The position numbers were made by a program, and so were the translations under genes. The notes beneath the pieces were generated by a model that had not been told where the DNA came from, did no database searches, and saw only the letters and a program-made list of their open reading frames with translations. From Limimaricola soesokkakensis (GTDB lineage: Bacteria; Pseudomonadota; Alphaproteobacteria; Rhodobacterales; Rhodobacteraceae): a stretch of 64,000 nucleotides of DNA. Positions 42,013 to 51,247 of this stretch are shown piece after piece (position 1 is the first letter of the stretch; each line of letters starts with the position of its first letter). The DNA lies in contig NZ_FWFY01000002.1 of NCBI RefSeq assembly GCF_900172345.1, forward strand, positions 372,001 through 436,000. The letters run 5' to 3'.

Positions 42013-42870
42013 TCAGCTGCCGGTTTCGGTGCGCAGCAGCGCGGCCAGCCCCGAGCGGTAATCGGGGTGGATCAGTTCCACCCCCAGCTCGTTCTTGATC
42101 CGATCGTTCCGGACCTTCTTCGATTCGGCGTAGAAGCTGCGCGCCATCGGCGTCATCTCGGCCCGTTCGAACGGTGCCTCGGGCGGCACTGGCAGGCCGA
42201 GCAGTTCGGCGGCATGGGCGATGACGTCCTGCGGCGGCGCCGGATCGTCGTCGCACAGGTTGTAGATCGCGCCGGGGTTCGGGCGATCGATGCTGGCCTT
42301 CAGCACCTGCGCGATGTCGTCGACATGGATGCGGCTGAACACCTGCCCCTGCTTGACGATGCGCCGGGCCGTGCCCTGCCGCACCTTTTCGAACGGGCCG
42401 CGACCGGGCCCGTAGATGCCGGCGAGACGGAAGATGTGCAGCGGCAGGCCGGGAACGGCGCGCCAGGCCGCCTCGGCCCCGACCCTTGCCCGGCCGCGCG
42501 CCGTCGCGGGGCGCAGATCGCTGTCCTCATCGACCCAATCGCCGTCGCGGTCGCCATAGACGCCGGTGGTCGAAAGATAGCCCACCCATGCGAAGCGGCT
42601 CGCGCGCGCGGCGATGGCGTCGCGCCATTCGCGCAGCACCGGGTCGCCATCGGCGTCGGGGGCCGCGGAGACGAGAAGATGCGTGGCCGCGTCGAGCGCC
42701 TCAGTGAGGTCGGCGCCGGGCCAGATCGCGGGCTCGACGCCCTCGGCGCGCAAGTCTTCGGCCTTCTCGGCCGAGCGGGTGGTACCGATGATCTGCCATG
42801 CGTCGCGCGGCAACAGGCGGGCGAGGGCGCGGGCCGAATAGCCGTGGCCGAAGGAAAGGAGCGTCTTCAT
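42013..42870 (-). CDS. NAD-dependent epimerase/dehydratase (YeeZ-like SDR)
   Basis: Atypical SDR of 285 aa with N-terminal LLSFGHGYSARALARLL as nucleotide site, LSTTGVYGDRDGDWVDE containing the SDR tyrosine region, and IHVDDIAQVLKASIDRP. The layout matches YeeZ-type proteins of unknown substrate. The start at 42870 (MKTLLSFGHG) follows AAAGGAG; a TTG two codons upstream is not needed. It converges on dxs. Confidence 0.82.
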   Translation of the reverse strand: MKTLLSFGHGYSARALARLLPRDAWQIIGTTRSAEKAEDLRAEGVEPAIWPGADLTEALDAATHLLVSAAPDADGDPVLREWRDAIAARASRFAWVGYLSTTGVYGDRDGDWVDEDSDLRPATARGRARVGAEAAWRAVPGLPLHIFRLAGIYGPGRGPFEKVRQGTARRIVKQGQVFSRIHVDDIAQVLKASIDRPNPGAIYNLCDDDPAPPQDVIAHAAELLGLPVPPEAPFERAEMTPMARSFYAESKKVRNDRIKNELGVELIHPDYRSGLAALLRTETGS

Positions 42871-42894
42871 GGGCAATATGTGCCCGATGCGGCA

Positions 42895-43305
42895 CTAGCG
42901 GTCCAGCAGCGCGAGGGTCCGGTCGTCGGGCCCGTCATAGAAGGCCTCCAGAATCTCTCCGAAGACCGGGTCGGCGCCGGGCTGCGCCGCGAAGAGCGTG
43001 GCCGAACTCCTGAGCTTCAACGCGTCGATGCCGCCGAGGATGTCCTCGGGCGCGCGGCCGCGATGCGCCAGCATGGCGCGGGAGATCTCGACCAACCGGG
43101 GGCCGAGAGTCGGGTGGGCGAGATAGGCGCGCGCTTCTGCCGCATCCGCGATCCCGTAATGCTGCGCCATCTGCGAATGGCCGAGACCGCGTAGCTGCGG
43201 CCAGATGTACCACATCCAGTGGCTGCGCTTCTGCCCAGCCTCGATCTCGGACAGGGCGGTGGCGAAGCTGTCCCGCTGCGCCTCGACAAAGCGATCGAGG
43301 CTCAT
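42895..43305 (-). CDS. DUF1810 family protein
   Basis: Protein of 136 aa matching DUF1810: SLDRFVEAQRDSFATALSEIEAGQKRSHWMWYIWPQLRGLG at the N-terminus, then HPTLGPRLVEI and FGEILEAFYDGPDD. Function unknown. Its ATG overlaps the topoisomerase IB stop (ATGA), so the two are probably made together. Confidence 0.88.
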   Translation of the reverse strand: MSLDRFVEAQRDSFATALSEIEAGQKRSHWMWYIWPQLRGLGHSQMAQHYGIADAAEARAYLAHPTLGPRLVEISRAMLAHRGRAPEDILGGIDALKLRSSATLFAAQPGADPVFGEILEAFYDGPDDRTLALLDR

Positions 43306-44282
43306 GACAGCAGCCTCAGTAGGGCCCGTTCGGCCTGTCGCAGCCCGTCGGTCTCGGGGAGGCCCTGGAGCAGCGCGGCGCGGTCCTCGGGCGTGGCCTC
43401 GTGCAGCGCGATGACCTTTGGGTGGATATAGCTGTTGCGCGCGATGGTCGGGGTGTTGTGCAGCCGCTCGGCGGCGGCCTCGCTCATGCTCTTGATGGAG
43501 AGCGTCTCGTCCGAGAGCGCGCAGGCCAGAGCCGCCTCCGAGCCTGCCCATGTGCGGAAGGTCTTGGCGGTGACATGATCGGAGCCGGTGATCTCGGCCA
43601 GCCGGTCGTTCACCTGCCCCGAGGAGACGCCATGCGGCGCGCCGTCCTCGTCGATCCAGCCGATGAGCTGTTTCCCCGGCAGGTCGTGCAGCTGGCCCAG
43701 CACCTTCATAAGCGACTTGTCCTTGAGCTTGCGGTCGACTTTCTTGTTGCCCTTGGCCATGTAGCGCAGCCGCATCTGGCCGCCATCGAGCCGGATGTGC
43801 CGGCCCGTCAGGGTGGTGGCGCCATAGGTGCGGTTCTCGGCCGCGTAGGCCGGGTTGCCCACGCGGATCGAGACCCGGTCGATCAGTGCCAAGACCGCGG
43901 CGATGGCGAAATCGAGCTCGCCCGCCTCGCCGGAGAGGTCGCGGCGGATGCGGCGCCGGATCGCGGGCAGGGCCGCCCCGAACTCGTACAGGTGGTCGAA
44001 CTTGTGCGACTCGCGCCAGGCACGCCATTCGGGGTGGTAGCGGTATTGCTTGCGGGTGCGGGCATCGAGGCCGGTGGCCTGAAGGTGGCCATGCGGCTTG
44101 GGACAGATCCAGACCTTCTCGTAGGCGGGCGGTACCGCCAGCGCCTCGATCCGCCGGCGCTCGGCTCCGCGCTCGATGGTGGTGCCGTCGGGCGCGGTAT
44201 AGGAGAAACCGCGCCCGCAGCGGCGGCGCGCGATTCCGGGCTCTGAATCGGGATAGTAGACGAGCTTGGCGGGGGGCGGCAT
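43302..44282 (-). CDS. Bacterial (poxvirus-type) DNA topoisomerase IB
   Basis: Type IB topoisomerase of 326 aa that relaxes supercoils through a 3'-phosphotyrosyl link. Conserved segments include SIRVGNPAYAAENRTYGATTL with the catalytic Arg region, GNKKVDRKL, and the C-terminal ARNSYIHPKVI with the Tyr nucleophile. VTAKTFRTWAGS also matches. The start at 44282 (MPPPAKLVYYP) follows GAGGAG. The downstream DUF1810 gene overlaps it by 4 bases. Confidence 0.93.
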   Translation of the reverse strand: MPPPAKLVYYPDSEPGIARRRCGRGFSYTAPDGTTIERGAERRRIEALAVPPAYEKVWICPKPHGHLQATGLDARTRKQYRYHPEWRAWRESHKFDHLYEFGAALPAIRRRIRRDLSGEAGELDFAIAAVLALIDRVSIRVGNPAYAAENRTYGATTLTGRHIRLDGGQMRLRYMAKGNKKVDRKLKDKSLMKVLGQLHDLPGKQLIGWIDEDGAPHGVSSGQVNDRLAEITGSDHVTAKTFRTWAGSEAALACALSDETLSIKSMSEAAAERLHNTPTIARNSYIHPKVIALHEATPEDRAALLQGLPETDGLRQAERALLRLLS

Positions 44283-44360
44283 CGGCGGATCTCCTCGGCC
44301 GTGCAACGCCGGGCGCGCGGCGCCCGTTCCCGGCGCGACAATCACGCTCGCGCGCGTCCC

Positions 44361-44386
44361 CCGTTCATCTTTCCTCAAATACGCAT
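44361..44386 (-). repeat. Dispersed repeat, copy C
   Basis: On the minus strand it reads TGCGTATTT-GAGG-AAAGATGAAC, upstream of topoisomerase IB. This is the closest match to copy D over the 23-base core; the G-rich tail differs. Confidence 0.85.
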
Positions 44387-44479
44387 GCGCGGCGGTGCCG
44401 CAGGGCGCTTGCCCGGGGCCTCTCGCGCCCAGCATCCGGCGGGGTTGCGGCGGCTCGCCGGTTGGTATGAAATCCGAAG

Positions 44480-46279
44480 ATGGAACATGCCATCAGCTCC
44501 TGGGCCGAAGTTGCCCCCCGTCTCGTCGCCGTGGCCGCAGGCCGCGAGGCCGCCGATCTCGTGATCCGCGGCGGTCGTCTCGTCAACGTGCAGAGCCGCG
44601 AGATCCTCGATGGCTGGGAGGTGGCGGTGGCCGCGGGCCGCTTCGCCTATGTCGGCCCCGATGCGAGCCATTGCATCGGCGAGGGCACCGAGGTGGTGGA
44701 TGCCGCCGACCGTTACCTGATCCCCGGGCTGATCGACGCGCATATGCATGTCGAGAGCGGCATGCTGACCCCGGCGGAATTCGCCGCCGCGGTGATCCCG
44801 CACGGCACCACGACGATGTTCACCGATCCGCATGAGATCGCCAATGTGCTGGGGCTTGAGGGCGTCAGGATGATGCATGACGAGGCGTTGATGCAGCCCG
44901 TCAACATGTTCACCCAGATGCCCAGCTGCGCGCCCTCGGCGCCGGGGCTCGAGACCACCGGCCACGAGATATCCCCCGAGGACGTGGCCGAGGCGATGTC
45001 ATGGCCCGGCATCGTGGGCCTGGGCGAGATGATGAACTACCCGGGCGTGGTCGCGGGCGATCCGAAGATGCTGGCCGAGATCGCGGCCACCATGCGCGCG
45101 GGCAAGACCGTGGGCGGGCATTACGCGAGCCCCGACCGGGGCGTGCCGTTCCACGCCTATGTCGCGGGCGGCCCCGCCGACGATCACGAAGGCACGCGCG
45201 AGCAGGACGCGATCGACCGGGTCCGGCAGGGCATGCGCTCGATGCTGCGGCTGGGGAGCGCGTGGTACGACGTAGAGAGCCAGATCACCGCCGTCACCGA
45301 GCGCGGCCTCGATCCGCGCAATTTCGTGCTGTGCACCGATGACTGCCATTCCGGCACGCTGGTGAATGACGGCCACATGGACCGTGTGGTGCGCCACGCC
45401 ATCGAATGCGGCTGCGACCCGGTGGTGGCGCTGCAGATGGCGACGATCAACTCGGCTACGCATTTCGGCATGGAGCGCGAGCTGGGCAGCATCGCGCCGG
45501 GGCGGCGCGCCGACGTGATCCTGACCTCGGATCTCGCCACGCTGCCGATCGAGACCGTCTTCGCACGGGGCCAGCTGGTTGCCGAAAGCGGTGACTTGCG
45601 TGCCACATGCCCGCATTACGATTGGCCCGAAAGCGCACGGAACACCGTGCATCTGGGCCGGGAGCTGGTGGCGGATGATTTCAAGGTCGCGGCGCCCGAA
45701 GGGGCGGAGACGGTCCGTGCCAAGGTGATCGGCGTGGTCGAGAACCAAGCGCCGACCAAGGCGCTGGTGCGCGAGCTTCCCGTCGAGGGGGGCTGCGTGA
45801 TGCCCGAGGGTCCGGTGGCGCGGATCGCGCTGGTGGAGCGGCACCGTGGCACGGGGGGCGTGGTGAACGGCTTCGTCGAGGGCTTCGGCTACGAGGGTCG
45901 CATGGCGATCGCCTCAACCGTCGCGCATGACAGCCATCACATGATCGTCGTCGGCACCGATGCCGAGATGATGGCGGCCGCCGCGAACCGGCTCGGAGAG
46001 GTCGGCGGCGGCGTCACGGTCTGGCGCGACGGCGCCGAGCGGGCGCTGGTGCGGCTGCCGATCGCCGGGTTGATGTCGGATGCACCGGCACGTGACGTGG
46101 CAGCGGCCGCCGATGGCATGGTCGCGGCGATGCACGACGCTGGCTGCACGCTCAACAACGCCTACATGCAGCATTCGCTGCTCGCGCTCGTGGTGATCCC
46201 CGAGCTGCGCATATCGGATCTCGGGCTGGTGGACGTCACCCGGTTCGAGATCACGACACCATTCGAGGGACAGGACTGA
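44480..46279 (+). CDS. ade: Adenine deaminase
   Basis: Metal-dependent amidohydrolase of 599 aa converting adenine to hypoxanthine and ammonia. It has the amidohydrolase signature PGLIDAHMHVESGMLTP, HGTTTMFTDPHEIANV and FVLCTDDCHSGTL, plus the Ade C-terminal domain with TVAHDSHHMIVVGT and DAGCTLNNAYMQHSLLAL. Its stop is 5 bases from the amn start, so AMP nucleosidase and adenine deaminase form one two-step route. Confidence 0.95.
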   Translation: MEHAISSWAEVAPRLVAVAAGREAADLVIRGGRLVNVQSREILDGWEVAVAAGRFAYVGPDASHCIGEGTEVVDAADRYLIPGLIDAHMHVESGMLTPAEFAAAVIPHGTTTMFTDPHEIANVLGLEGVRMMHDEALMQPVNMFTQMPSCAPSAPGLETTGHEISPEDVAEAMSWPGIVGLGEMMNYPGVVAGDPKMLAEIAATMRAGKTVGGHYASPDRGVPFHAYVAGGPADDHEGTREQDAIDRVRQGMRSMLRLGSAWYDVESQITAVTERGLDPRNFVLCTDDCHSGTLVNDGHMDRVVRHAIECGCDPVVALQMATINSATHFGMERELGSIAPGRRADVILTSDLATLPIETVFARGQLVAESGDLRATCPHYDWPESARNTVHLGRELVADDFKVAAPEGAETVRAKVIGVVENQAPTKALVRELPVEGGCVMPEGPVARIALVERHRGTGGVVNGFVEGFGYEGRMAIASTVAHDSHHMIVVGTDAEMMAAAANRLGEVGGGVTVWRDGAERALVRLPIAGLMSDAPARDVAAAADGMVAAMHDAGCTLNNAYMQHSLLALVVIPELRISDLGLVDVTRFEITTPFEGQD

Positions 46280-46284
46280 CCAAT

Positions 46285-47760
46285 ATGGAGAGAACGCTGA
46301 AGATCCAGACGCCCCCCAGCCCCGCCGCCGAGGCCTTTACCGATCCCGAGGCGGCGCTGGCGCGTCTCAAGGAGATCTACGAGACGGCCTCGCGCTTCCT
46401 GTGCGAGAGATTCACCGAGACGTTGCGGGGCGGCGTGCCCGAAACCCGGTTCCGCGCCTTCTATCCGGAAATCCGCTTCTCGACCGCGACCTTCGCGCAG
46501 GCCGACAGCCGCTTGAGCTTCGGCCACGTGGCCGAGCCCGGCACCTATGCCACGACCGTCACCCGACCGGAGCTGTTCGGAAACTACTTGATGCAGCAGA
46601 TGCGGCTCCTGATCGAGAACCACGGCGTGCCGGTGGTGATCGGCGCCTCCGAGACGCCGATGCCGGTGCATTTCGCGGTGGCCAATGACGCGAGCGTGAC
46701 GGTGCCGCAGGACGGGGCGATGGATTTCCACCTACGAGACGTGTTCGACGTGCCGGATCTCTCGACCACCCATGACGACATCGTCAACGGCAACGGCTTC
46801 ACCTATCCCGACGGGGCGCGGCCGCTGTCGCCCTTCACGGCGCAGCGGATCGACTATTCGCTGGCCCGTCTGGCGCATTACACGGCGACCGATCCGACGC
46901 ATTTCCAGAACCACGTGCTGTTCACGAACTACCAGTTCTACGTCGAGGAATTCGAGGCTTATGCCCGCCACGTGCTGGCCGATCCCGAGAGCGGCTACAC
47001 CAGCTTCGTCGGTCCGAACAATCAGGTGATCCGCGACCCCGAGGGGGCGATGCACATCCCGGCCAAGATGCCGCAGATGCCGACCTATCACCTCAAGCGC
47101 GCCAATGGGCAGGGGATCACGCTGGTCAATATCGGCGTCGGCCCCTCGAACGCCAAGACCGCGACCGACCACATCGCGGTGCTGCGGCCGCATGCCTGGC
47201 TGATGGTCGGGCATTGCGCCGGGCTCAGGAACAGCCAGAGGTTGGGCGATTTCGTTCTGGCGCATGGATATCTGCGCGAGGATCACGTGCTCGACGACGA
47301 CCTGCCGGTCTGGGTGCCGATCCCGGCGCTGGCCGAGATCCAGATCGCGCTCGAGGACGCGGTGGCCCAGGTCACCGCCCTAGAGGGCTATGAACTCAAG
47401 CGGATCATGCGTACCGGCACCGTCGCCACCATCGATAACCGCAACTGGGAACTGCGCGACCAGTCCGGTCCGGTGCAGCGTCTGAGCCAGTCGCGTGCCG
47501 TGGCGCTCGACATGGAAAGCGCGACCATCGCGGCCAATGGCTTCCGCTTCCGGGTGCCCTACGGCACGCTGCTCTGCGTTTCGGACAAGCCGCTGCATGG
47601 CGAATTGAAGCTGCCGGGCATGGCTTCGGATTTCTATAAGACACAGGTGGCGCGCCACCTGATGATCGGGATCCGGGCGATGGAACGGCTGCGCGAGATG
47701 CCGCTGGAACGCATCCATAGTCGCAAGCTGCGTAGCTTCGAAGAGACGGCTTTCCTCTGA
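46285..47760 (+). CDS. amn: AMP nucleosidase
   Basis: Hydrolyses AMP to adenine and ribose-5-phosphate; 491 aa, the usual length. The C-terminal nucleoside phosphorylase-like domain carries INIGVGPSNAKTATDHIAVLRPHAWLMVGHCAGLR and LDMESATIAANGFRFRVPYGTLLCVSDKPLHGE. Recognised on overall Amn pattern and by its pairing with adenine deaminase. A terminator follows. Confidence 0.95.
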   Translation: MERTLKIQTPPSPAAEAFTDPEAALARLKEIYETASRFLCERFTETLRGGVPETRFRAFYPEIRFSTATFAQADSRLSFGHVAEPGTYATTVTRPELFGNYLMQQMRLLIENHGVPVVIGASETPMPVHFAVANDASVTVPQDGAMDFHLRDVFDVPDLSTTHDDIVNGNGFTYPDGARPLSPFTAQRIDYSLARLAHYTATDPTHFQNHVLFTNYQFYVEEFEAYARHVLADPESGYTSFVGPNNQVIRDPEGAMHIPAKMPQMPTYHLKRANGQGITLVNIGVGPSNAKTATDHIAVLRPHAWLMVGHCAGLRNSQRLGDFVLAHGYLREDHVLDDDLPVWVPIPALAEIQIALEDAVAQVTALEGYELKRIMRTGTVATIDNRNWELRDQSGPVQRLSQSRAVALDMESATIAANGFRFRVPYGTLLCVSDKPLHGELKLPGMASDFYKTQVARHLMIGIRAMERLREMPLERIHSRKLRSFEETAFL

Positions 47761-47771
47761 AACCCGCCGAT

Positions 47772-47794
47772 ACCGCAAGGAAACAGCGGTTTTT
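47772..47794 (+). terminator. Terminator after amn
   Basis: ACCGC and GCGGT arms with a 9-nt loop, followed by a run of T, start 11 bases after the amn stop. It separates the purine genes from the HU gene. Confidence 0.65.
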
Positions 47795-47892
47795 GCTTGC
47801 AATGACGCTTGTTTCATTGTGGGTCTAGGCAACACGCCGCGCCAAGCGGTGCAAGGACAAGCCCCGAGCGGGCTGTGGCAAGGAGACCTCGA

Positions 47893-48183
47893 ATGGCCAA
47901 ACCGATGACCAAGGCGCAGCTCGTCAGCGCCATCGCCGACGAGACCGGCGGCGACAAGAAGACCGCCGGCGCCCATCTGGACGCGCTGGTCGCCATCATC
48001 ACCCGTGAAGTGTCGCAGGGCGGCGCCGTGACCCTGCCGAACGTCGGCAAGATCTACTGCCGCGAGCGCCCCGAGCGCATGGTCCGCAACCCGGCCACGG
48101 GCGAGCAGATCAAGAAGGACGCCGACAAGGTGGTCAAGATGACCATCGCCAAGGCGCTCAAGGACAGCGTCAACGAGGAGTGA
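47893..48183 (+). CDS. HU-family DNA-binding protein
   Basis: Nucleoid protein of 96 aa of the HU/IHF superfamily. The N-terminal helices (MTKAQLVSAIADETGGDKKTAGAHLDALV) and the beta-arm with the RNPATGEQI tip, the minor-groove binding segment, are clear. HU fits better than IHF on overall sequence. A good AAGGAGA precedes the ATG. The gene is flanked by terminators on both sides, so it is monocistronic. Confidence 0.93.
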   Translation: MAKPMTKAQLVSAIADETGGDKKTAGAHLDALVAIITREVSQGGAVTLPNVGKIYCRERPERMVRNPATGEQIKKDADKVVKMTIAKALKDSVNEE

Positions 48184-48220
48184 TCGCTTCTCGCGCCCTC
48201 GCGGCGCGCTGCGGATCAGG

Positions 48221-48247
48221 AAAGGGTCGCCCTCGTGGCGGCCCTTT
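48221..48247 (+). terminator. Terminator after the HU gene
   Basis: AAAGGGTCGCC and GGCGGCCCTTT form an 11-bp stem (one G-U pair) with a CTCGT loop, 37 bases after the HU stop. A and T ends flank it. Confidence 0.75.
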
Positions 48248-48390
48248 ACCTTTGCGTGCCAATCGTGCCGATAAGTGTAGGGCCGGTCGGGTGCGGCCGC
48301 ATCTTACAAGCGAAAACCGGCGCATCGATGCAGCCTGTGGAACAGCCGAGCGGCGCTGTCGGTTTTACCGGCACAGCACAGGAGGACATC

Positions 48391-48747
48391 ATGTTCGACT
48401 ACAGCGACAGACATTCCACGATCTCGTCCGACCGGGTCAACGGTACCGAGGTCTACGGCGCCGGCGGCGAGAAGATCGGCCATATCGACCATCTCGTGAT
48501 CGACAAGAAGTCCGGCAAGATCACTTACGCCGTGATGGGTTTCGGCGGCTTTCTCGGCATGGGCGAGGAGCATCACCCGATCCCCTGGGCCAAGCTCGAA
48601 TACGACACCAGGCTGAACGGCTACCGTACGGACATCACCGAAAGCCAGCTCAAGGGGGCGCCGGAACGGCCCGAACGCTGGTATGAGGACCGCCGCTGGG
48701 AAGAGGCGACCTATGCCCATTACGGCGCGCCATATTACTGGATCTGA
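48391..48747 (+). CDS. PRC-barrel domain protein
   Basis: Protein of 118 aa with a PRC-barrel: GTEVYGAGGEKIGHIDHLVIDKKSGKITYAVMGFGGFLGMG near residues 18-58, followed by IPWAKLEYD. The start at 48391 follows a strong AGGAGGA. In roseobacters such proteins occur as free cytoplasmic stress or envelope factors; no specific role can be read here. The C-terminal 25 residues are rich in Tyr and Trp. Confidence 0.85.
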   Translation: MFDYSDRHSTISSDRVNGTEVYGAGGEKIGHIDHLVIDKKSGKITYAVMGFGGFLGMGEEHHPIPWAKLEYDTRLNGYRTDITESQLKGAPERPERWYEDRRWEEATYAHYGAPYYWI

Positions 48748-48803
48748 GCCCTTCGCGACCGCGACGCGGTGAGGCCGCTGGGCACAGCCTCGGCGGCCTG
48801 TTT

Positions 48804-48848
48804 CCGATCTCTTCCAAGAGATCGGTCCGGACCCTTGCAAGGGTCCGG
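48804..48848. terminator. Pair of adjacent palindromes between PRC gene and aroC
   Basis: Two perfect palindromes: 48804-48825 (10-bp arms CCGATCTCTT/AAGAGATCGG) and 48827-48848 (CCGGACC-CTTGCAAG-GGTCCGG). They lie between convergent genes and share the side-by-side layout and the CTTGCAAG centre with the pair at 3925-3967. Confidence 0.7.
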
Positions 48849-48850
48849 CT

Positions 48851-49951
48851 CTAGCCGATCCGGCCGCGCGCGCTGCCGGTCTGGCCGCGATCGAGCAGGT
48901 AGTGATCGAGCAGCACGCAGGCCATCATCGCCTCCGCCACGGGCACCGCGCGGATGCCGACGCAGGGATCGTGTCGTCCCTTGGTGACCACCTCGGTGGG
49001 GCTGCCATCGATGCGGATCGAGCGGCGCGGGCTCAGGATCGACGAGGTCGGCTTTACCGCGAAGCGTACCACCACATCCTGTCCGGAGCTGATCCCGCCC
49101 AGCACGCCGCCCGCATGGTTCGAGCCATATTCCGGCCCGTTCGCGCCCATGAAGATCTCATCCGCATTGTCGCGCCCGGTCAGGGCGGCGGCGGCCATGC
49201 CTTCGCCGATCTCCACCCCCTTCACGGCGTTGATCGACATCATCGCGGCCGCAAGATCGGTGTCGAGCTTGCCATAGACCGGCGCGCCGAGGCCGGCGGG
49301 CACGCCCGAGGCCGTCACCTCGATCATCGCGCCGACCGAGTTGTGGTCCTTGCGCAGCGCATCGAGATAGTCGGCCCATTCGGCCGCCGCGGCCGCATCG
49401 GGGCACCAGAAGTCGTTGCGCGCGATCTCTTCCATGTCGATCTTCGAGCGGTCGATCACCTTCTCGCCCATCTGCACCATGTAGCCGGTGATCTTCAGCT
49501 CGGGTAGCAGCGCCGCCAGCGCTGCACGCGCGACGCCGCCTGCCGCGACCCGTGCCGCCGTTTCCCGGGCGCTCGAACGTCCGCCGCCGCGATAGTCGCG
49601 CAGCCCGTATTTCTGGTGATAGGCGATGTCGGCATGGCCGGGCCGGAAGGTTTCGGCGATGTCGCCGTAATCCTTGGACCGCTGGTCGGTGTTGCGGATC
49701 ATCAGCTGGATCGGCGTGCCGGTGGATTTGCCCTCGAACACGCCCGACAGGATCTCGACCGCATCCGGCTCACGGCGCTGGGTGGTGTGCTTGTTCTGTC
49801 CCGGGCGCCGCTTGTCGAGCCAGACCTGCAACTCCTCTTCCCGGATCTCGACCCCCGGCGGGCAGCCATCGACCGTGGCGCCGAGCGCGGGGCCGTGGCT
49901 TTCGCCCCATGTGGTGACGCGGAACAGGTGGCCGAAGCTGTTGAGGGACAT
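48851..49951 (-). CDS. aroC: Chorismate synthase
   Basis: Flavin-dependent enzyme of 366 aa that makes chorismate from EPSP. Family segments are [24 protein letters not shown] at the N-terminus, [36 protein letters not shown] and the [16 protein letters not shown] segment. The start at 49951 ([10 protein letters not shown]) follows AAGGAG. It converges on the PRC gene and is divergent from thiB. Confidence 0.97.
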   Translation of the reverse strand: MSLNSFGHLFRVTTWGESHGPALGATVDGCPPGVEIREEELQVWLDKRRPGQNKHTTQRREPDAVEILSGVFEGKSTGTPIQLMIRNTDQRSKDYGDIAETFRPGHADIAYHQKYGLRDYRGGGRSSARETAARVAAGGVARAALAALLPELKITGYMVQMGEKVIDRSKIDMEEIARNDFWCPDAAAAAEWADYLDALRKDHNSVGAMIEVTASGVPAGLGAPVYGKLDTDLAAAMMSINAVKGVEIGEGMAAAALTGRDNADEIFMGANGPEYGSNHAGGVLGGISSGQDVVVRFAVKPTSSILSPRRSIRIDGSPTEVVTKGRHDPCVGIRAVPVAEAMMACVLLDHYLLDRGQTGSARGRIG

Positions 49952-50041
49952 GGGCGCTCTCCTTGTGGCGGGGCCGGTGTAGCGCGGCGCGGACCCGGGG
50001 GAAAGGCCGGGGGGCTTGCGCGTGGCCCCCGATGCCCTAGT

Positions 50042-50137
50042 GTCCGGCGCACCTCGGGGAGCCAATGGCTGAGATGCGCATCGCGCGGACCCGTTGAACC
50101 TGAACCGGATCACACCGGCGGAGGGAAGGTAGCGGAC
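50042..50137 (+). ncRNA. TPP riboswitch (THI element)
   Basis: The thiamine pyrophosphate aptamer is easy to see: CGGGGAGCC, GGCTGAGATG, GACCCGTTGAACCTGA and CCGGCGGAGGGAAGG follow in the standard order. It lies 40 bases before thiB, so it senses TPP and turns off thiamine uptake genes when it is bound. Confidence 0.95.
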
Positions 50138-50172
50138 CGATGTCCTCCTTGCTCTTCGCCCGCATCGGAGGA
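50137..50172 (+). promoter_or_regulatory. Expression platform: anti-Shine-Dalgarno pairing before thiB
   Basis: CCGATG (50137-50142) can pair with CATCGG (50163-50168) and TCCTCC (50143-50148) with GGAGGA (50167-50172), the ribosome site of thiB. The pairings compete, so ligand binding could hide the ribosome site. Translational control is inferred from this. Confidence 0.6.
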
Positions 50173-50177
50173 TGACC

Positions 50178-51164
50178 ATGCACCATCGCCTGATCGCGGG
50201 TCTCGCCCTGTCGCTCGCCGCCCTGCCGGCGATCGCCCAGGACAAGACCCTCACCGTCTACGCGCCTGACTACTTCGCCTCCGAATGGGGGCCCGGCCCG
50301 GCGATCAAGCAGGCCTTTGAGGCGCGTTGCGGCTGCACGCTCGATTACCAGACCGGTGACCTGCTGCCGCGCCTGCTGCTCGAGGGCGAACGCACCGAGG
50401 CCGACGTGGCCATCGGTTTCGATTCCACCGAGATGAAGAAGGCGCGCGAGACCGGGCTCTTCGCGCCGCATGGGGTCGACACCGCCGCCCTGACGCTGCC
50501 GATCGACTGGGACGACGCGGTGTTCCTGCCCTTCGACTGGTCCTATCTTGCCTTCGTCTACGACAACGAGGCGCTGAAGGATGTGCCGGGCAGCTTCGCC
50601 GAGCTGGTCGCGGCGCCCGACGACCTGCGCATCGCGATCCAAGATCCGCGCAGCTCGGTCTCGGGCCTGTCGCTGGTGCTGTGGGCCGAGGAGGTGTTCG
50701 GCGACGAGGCGGAGGCCAAGTGGGCCGAACTCGCGCCCAAGATCACCACGGTGACGCCCGGCTGGTCCGAAGCCTATGGCCTGTTCACCGAGGGCGAGGT
50801 CGACATGGTGCTGAGCTACACCACATCGCCCGCCTATCACGCGATCGCCGAGGCCGATGACACCGTTTCGGCCGCGATCTTCGACGAGGGGCATTACATG
50901 ACCATCGAGCTGGCGGCCCAGCTCAAGGGCACCGATGACGCCGAATTGGCGCAGCAATTCATGGATTTCGTGGTCAGCGCCGATTTCCAGTCCTTGATCC
51001 CGACCTCTAACTGGTCCTACCCGGCGGCATTGCCCGAGGCCGAATGGCCTGAAGGCTTCCGCGAACTCGACATGCCCGAAAAGGCGATCTGGCTGCCCGA
51101 GGACGAGGCCGACGCGCTGCGCGCACCGGCCATCGAGGCCTGGCGGCAGGGGATGTCGCGATAA
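50178..51164 (+). CDS. thiB: Thiamine ABC transporter substrate-binding protein
   Basis: Periplasmic binding protein of 328 aa with a signal peptide ([17 protein letters not shown]). The mature protein starts [22 protein letters not shown] and has [11 protein letters not shown], typical of ThiB. The start at 50178 was chosen because GGAGG lies 6 bases before it; the ATG at 50172 touches the ribosome site. It is the first gene of thiBPQ behind the TPP riboswitch. Confidence 0.94.
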   Translation: MHHRLIAGLALSLAALPAIAQDKTLTVYAPDYFASEWGPGPAIKQAFEARCGCTLDYQTGDLLPRLLLEGERTEADVAIGFDSTEMKKARETGLFAPHGVDTAALTLPIDWDDAVFLPFDWSYLAFVYDNEALKDVPGSFAELVAAPDDLRIAIQDPRSSVSGLSLVLWAEEVFGDEAEAKWAELAPKITTVTPGWSEAYGLFTEGEVDMVLSYTTSPAYHAIAEADDTVSAAIFDEGHYMTIELAAQLKGTDDAELAQQFMDFVVSADFQSLIPTSNWSYPAALPEAEWPEGFRELDMPEKAIWLPEDEADALRAPAIEAWRQGMSR

Positions 51165-51247
51165 CGCCGGGCCTGGGCGCAGCGCCCTCCGCGCAGTGGC
51201 GGGGGGGCAACCCGACGCGCTGGGCGGGCGGCGTCGCCGCCGGGCTG

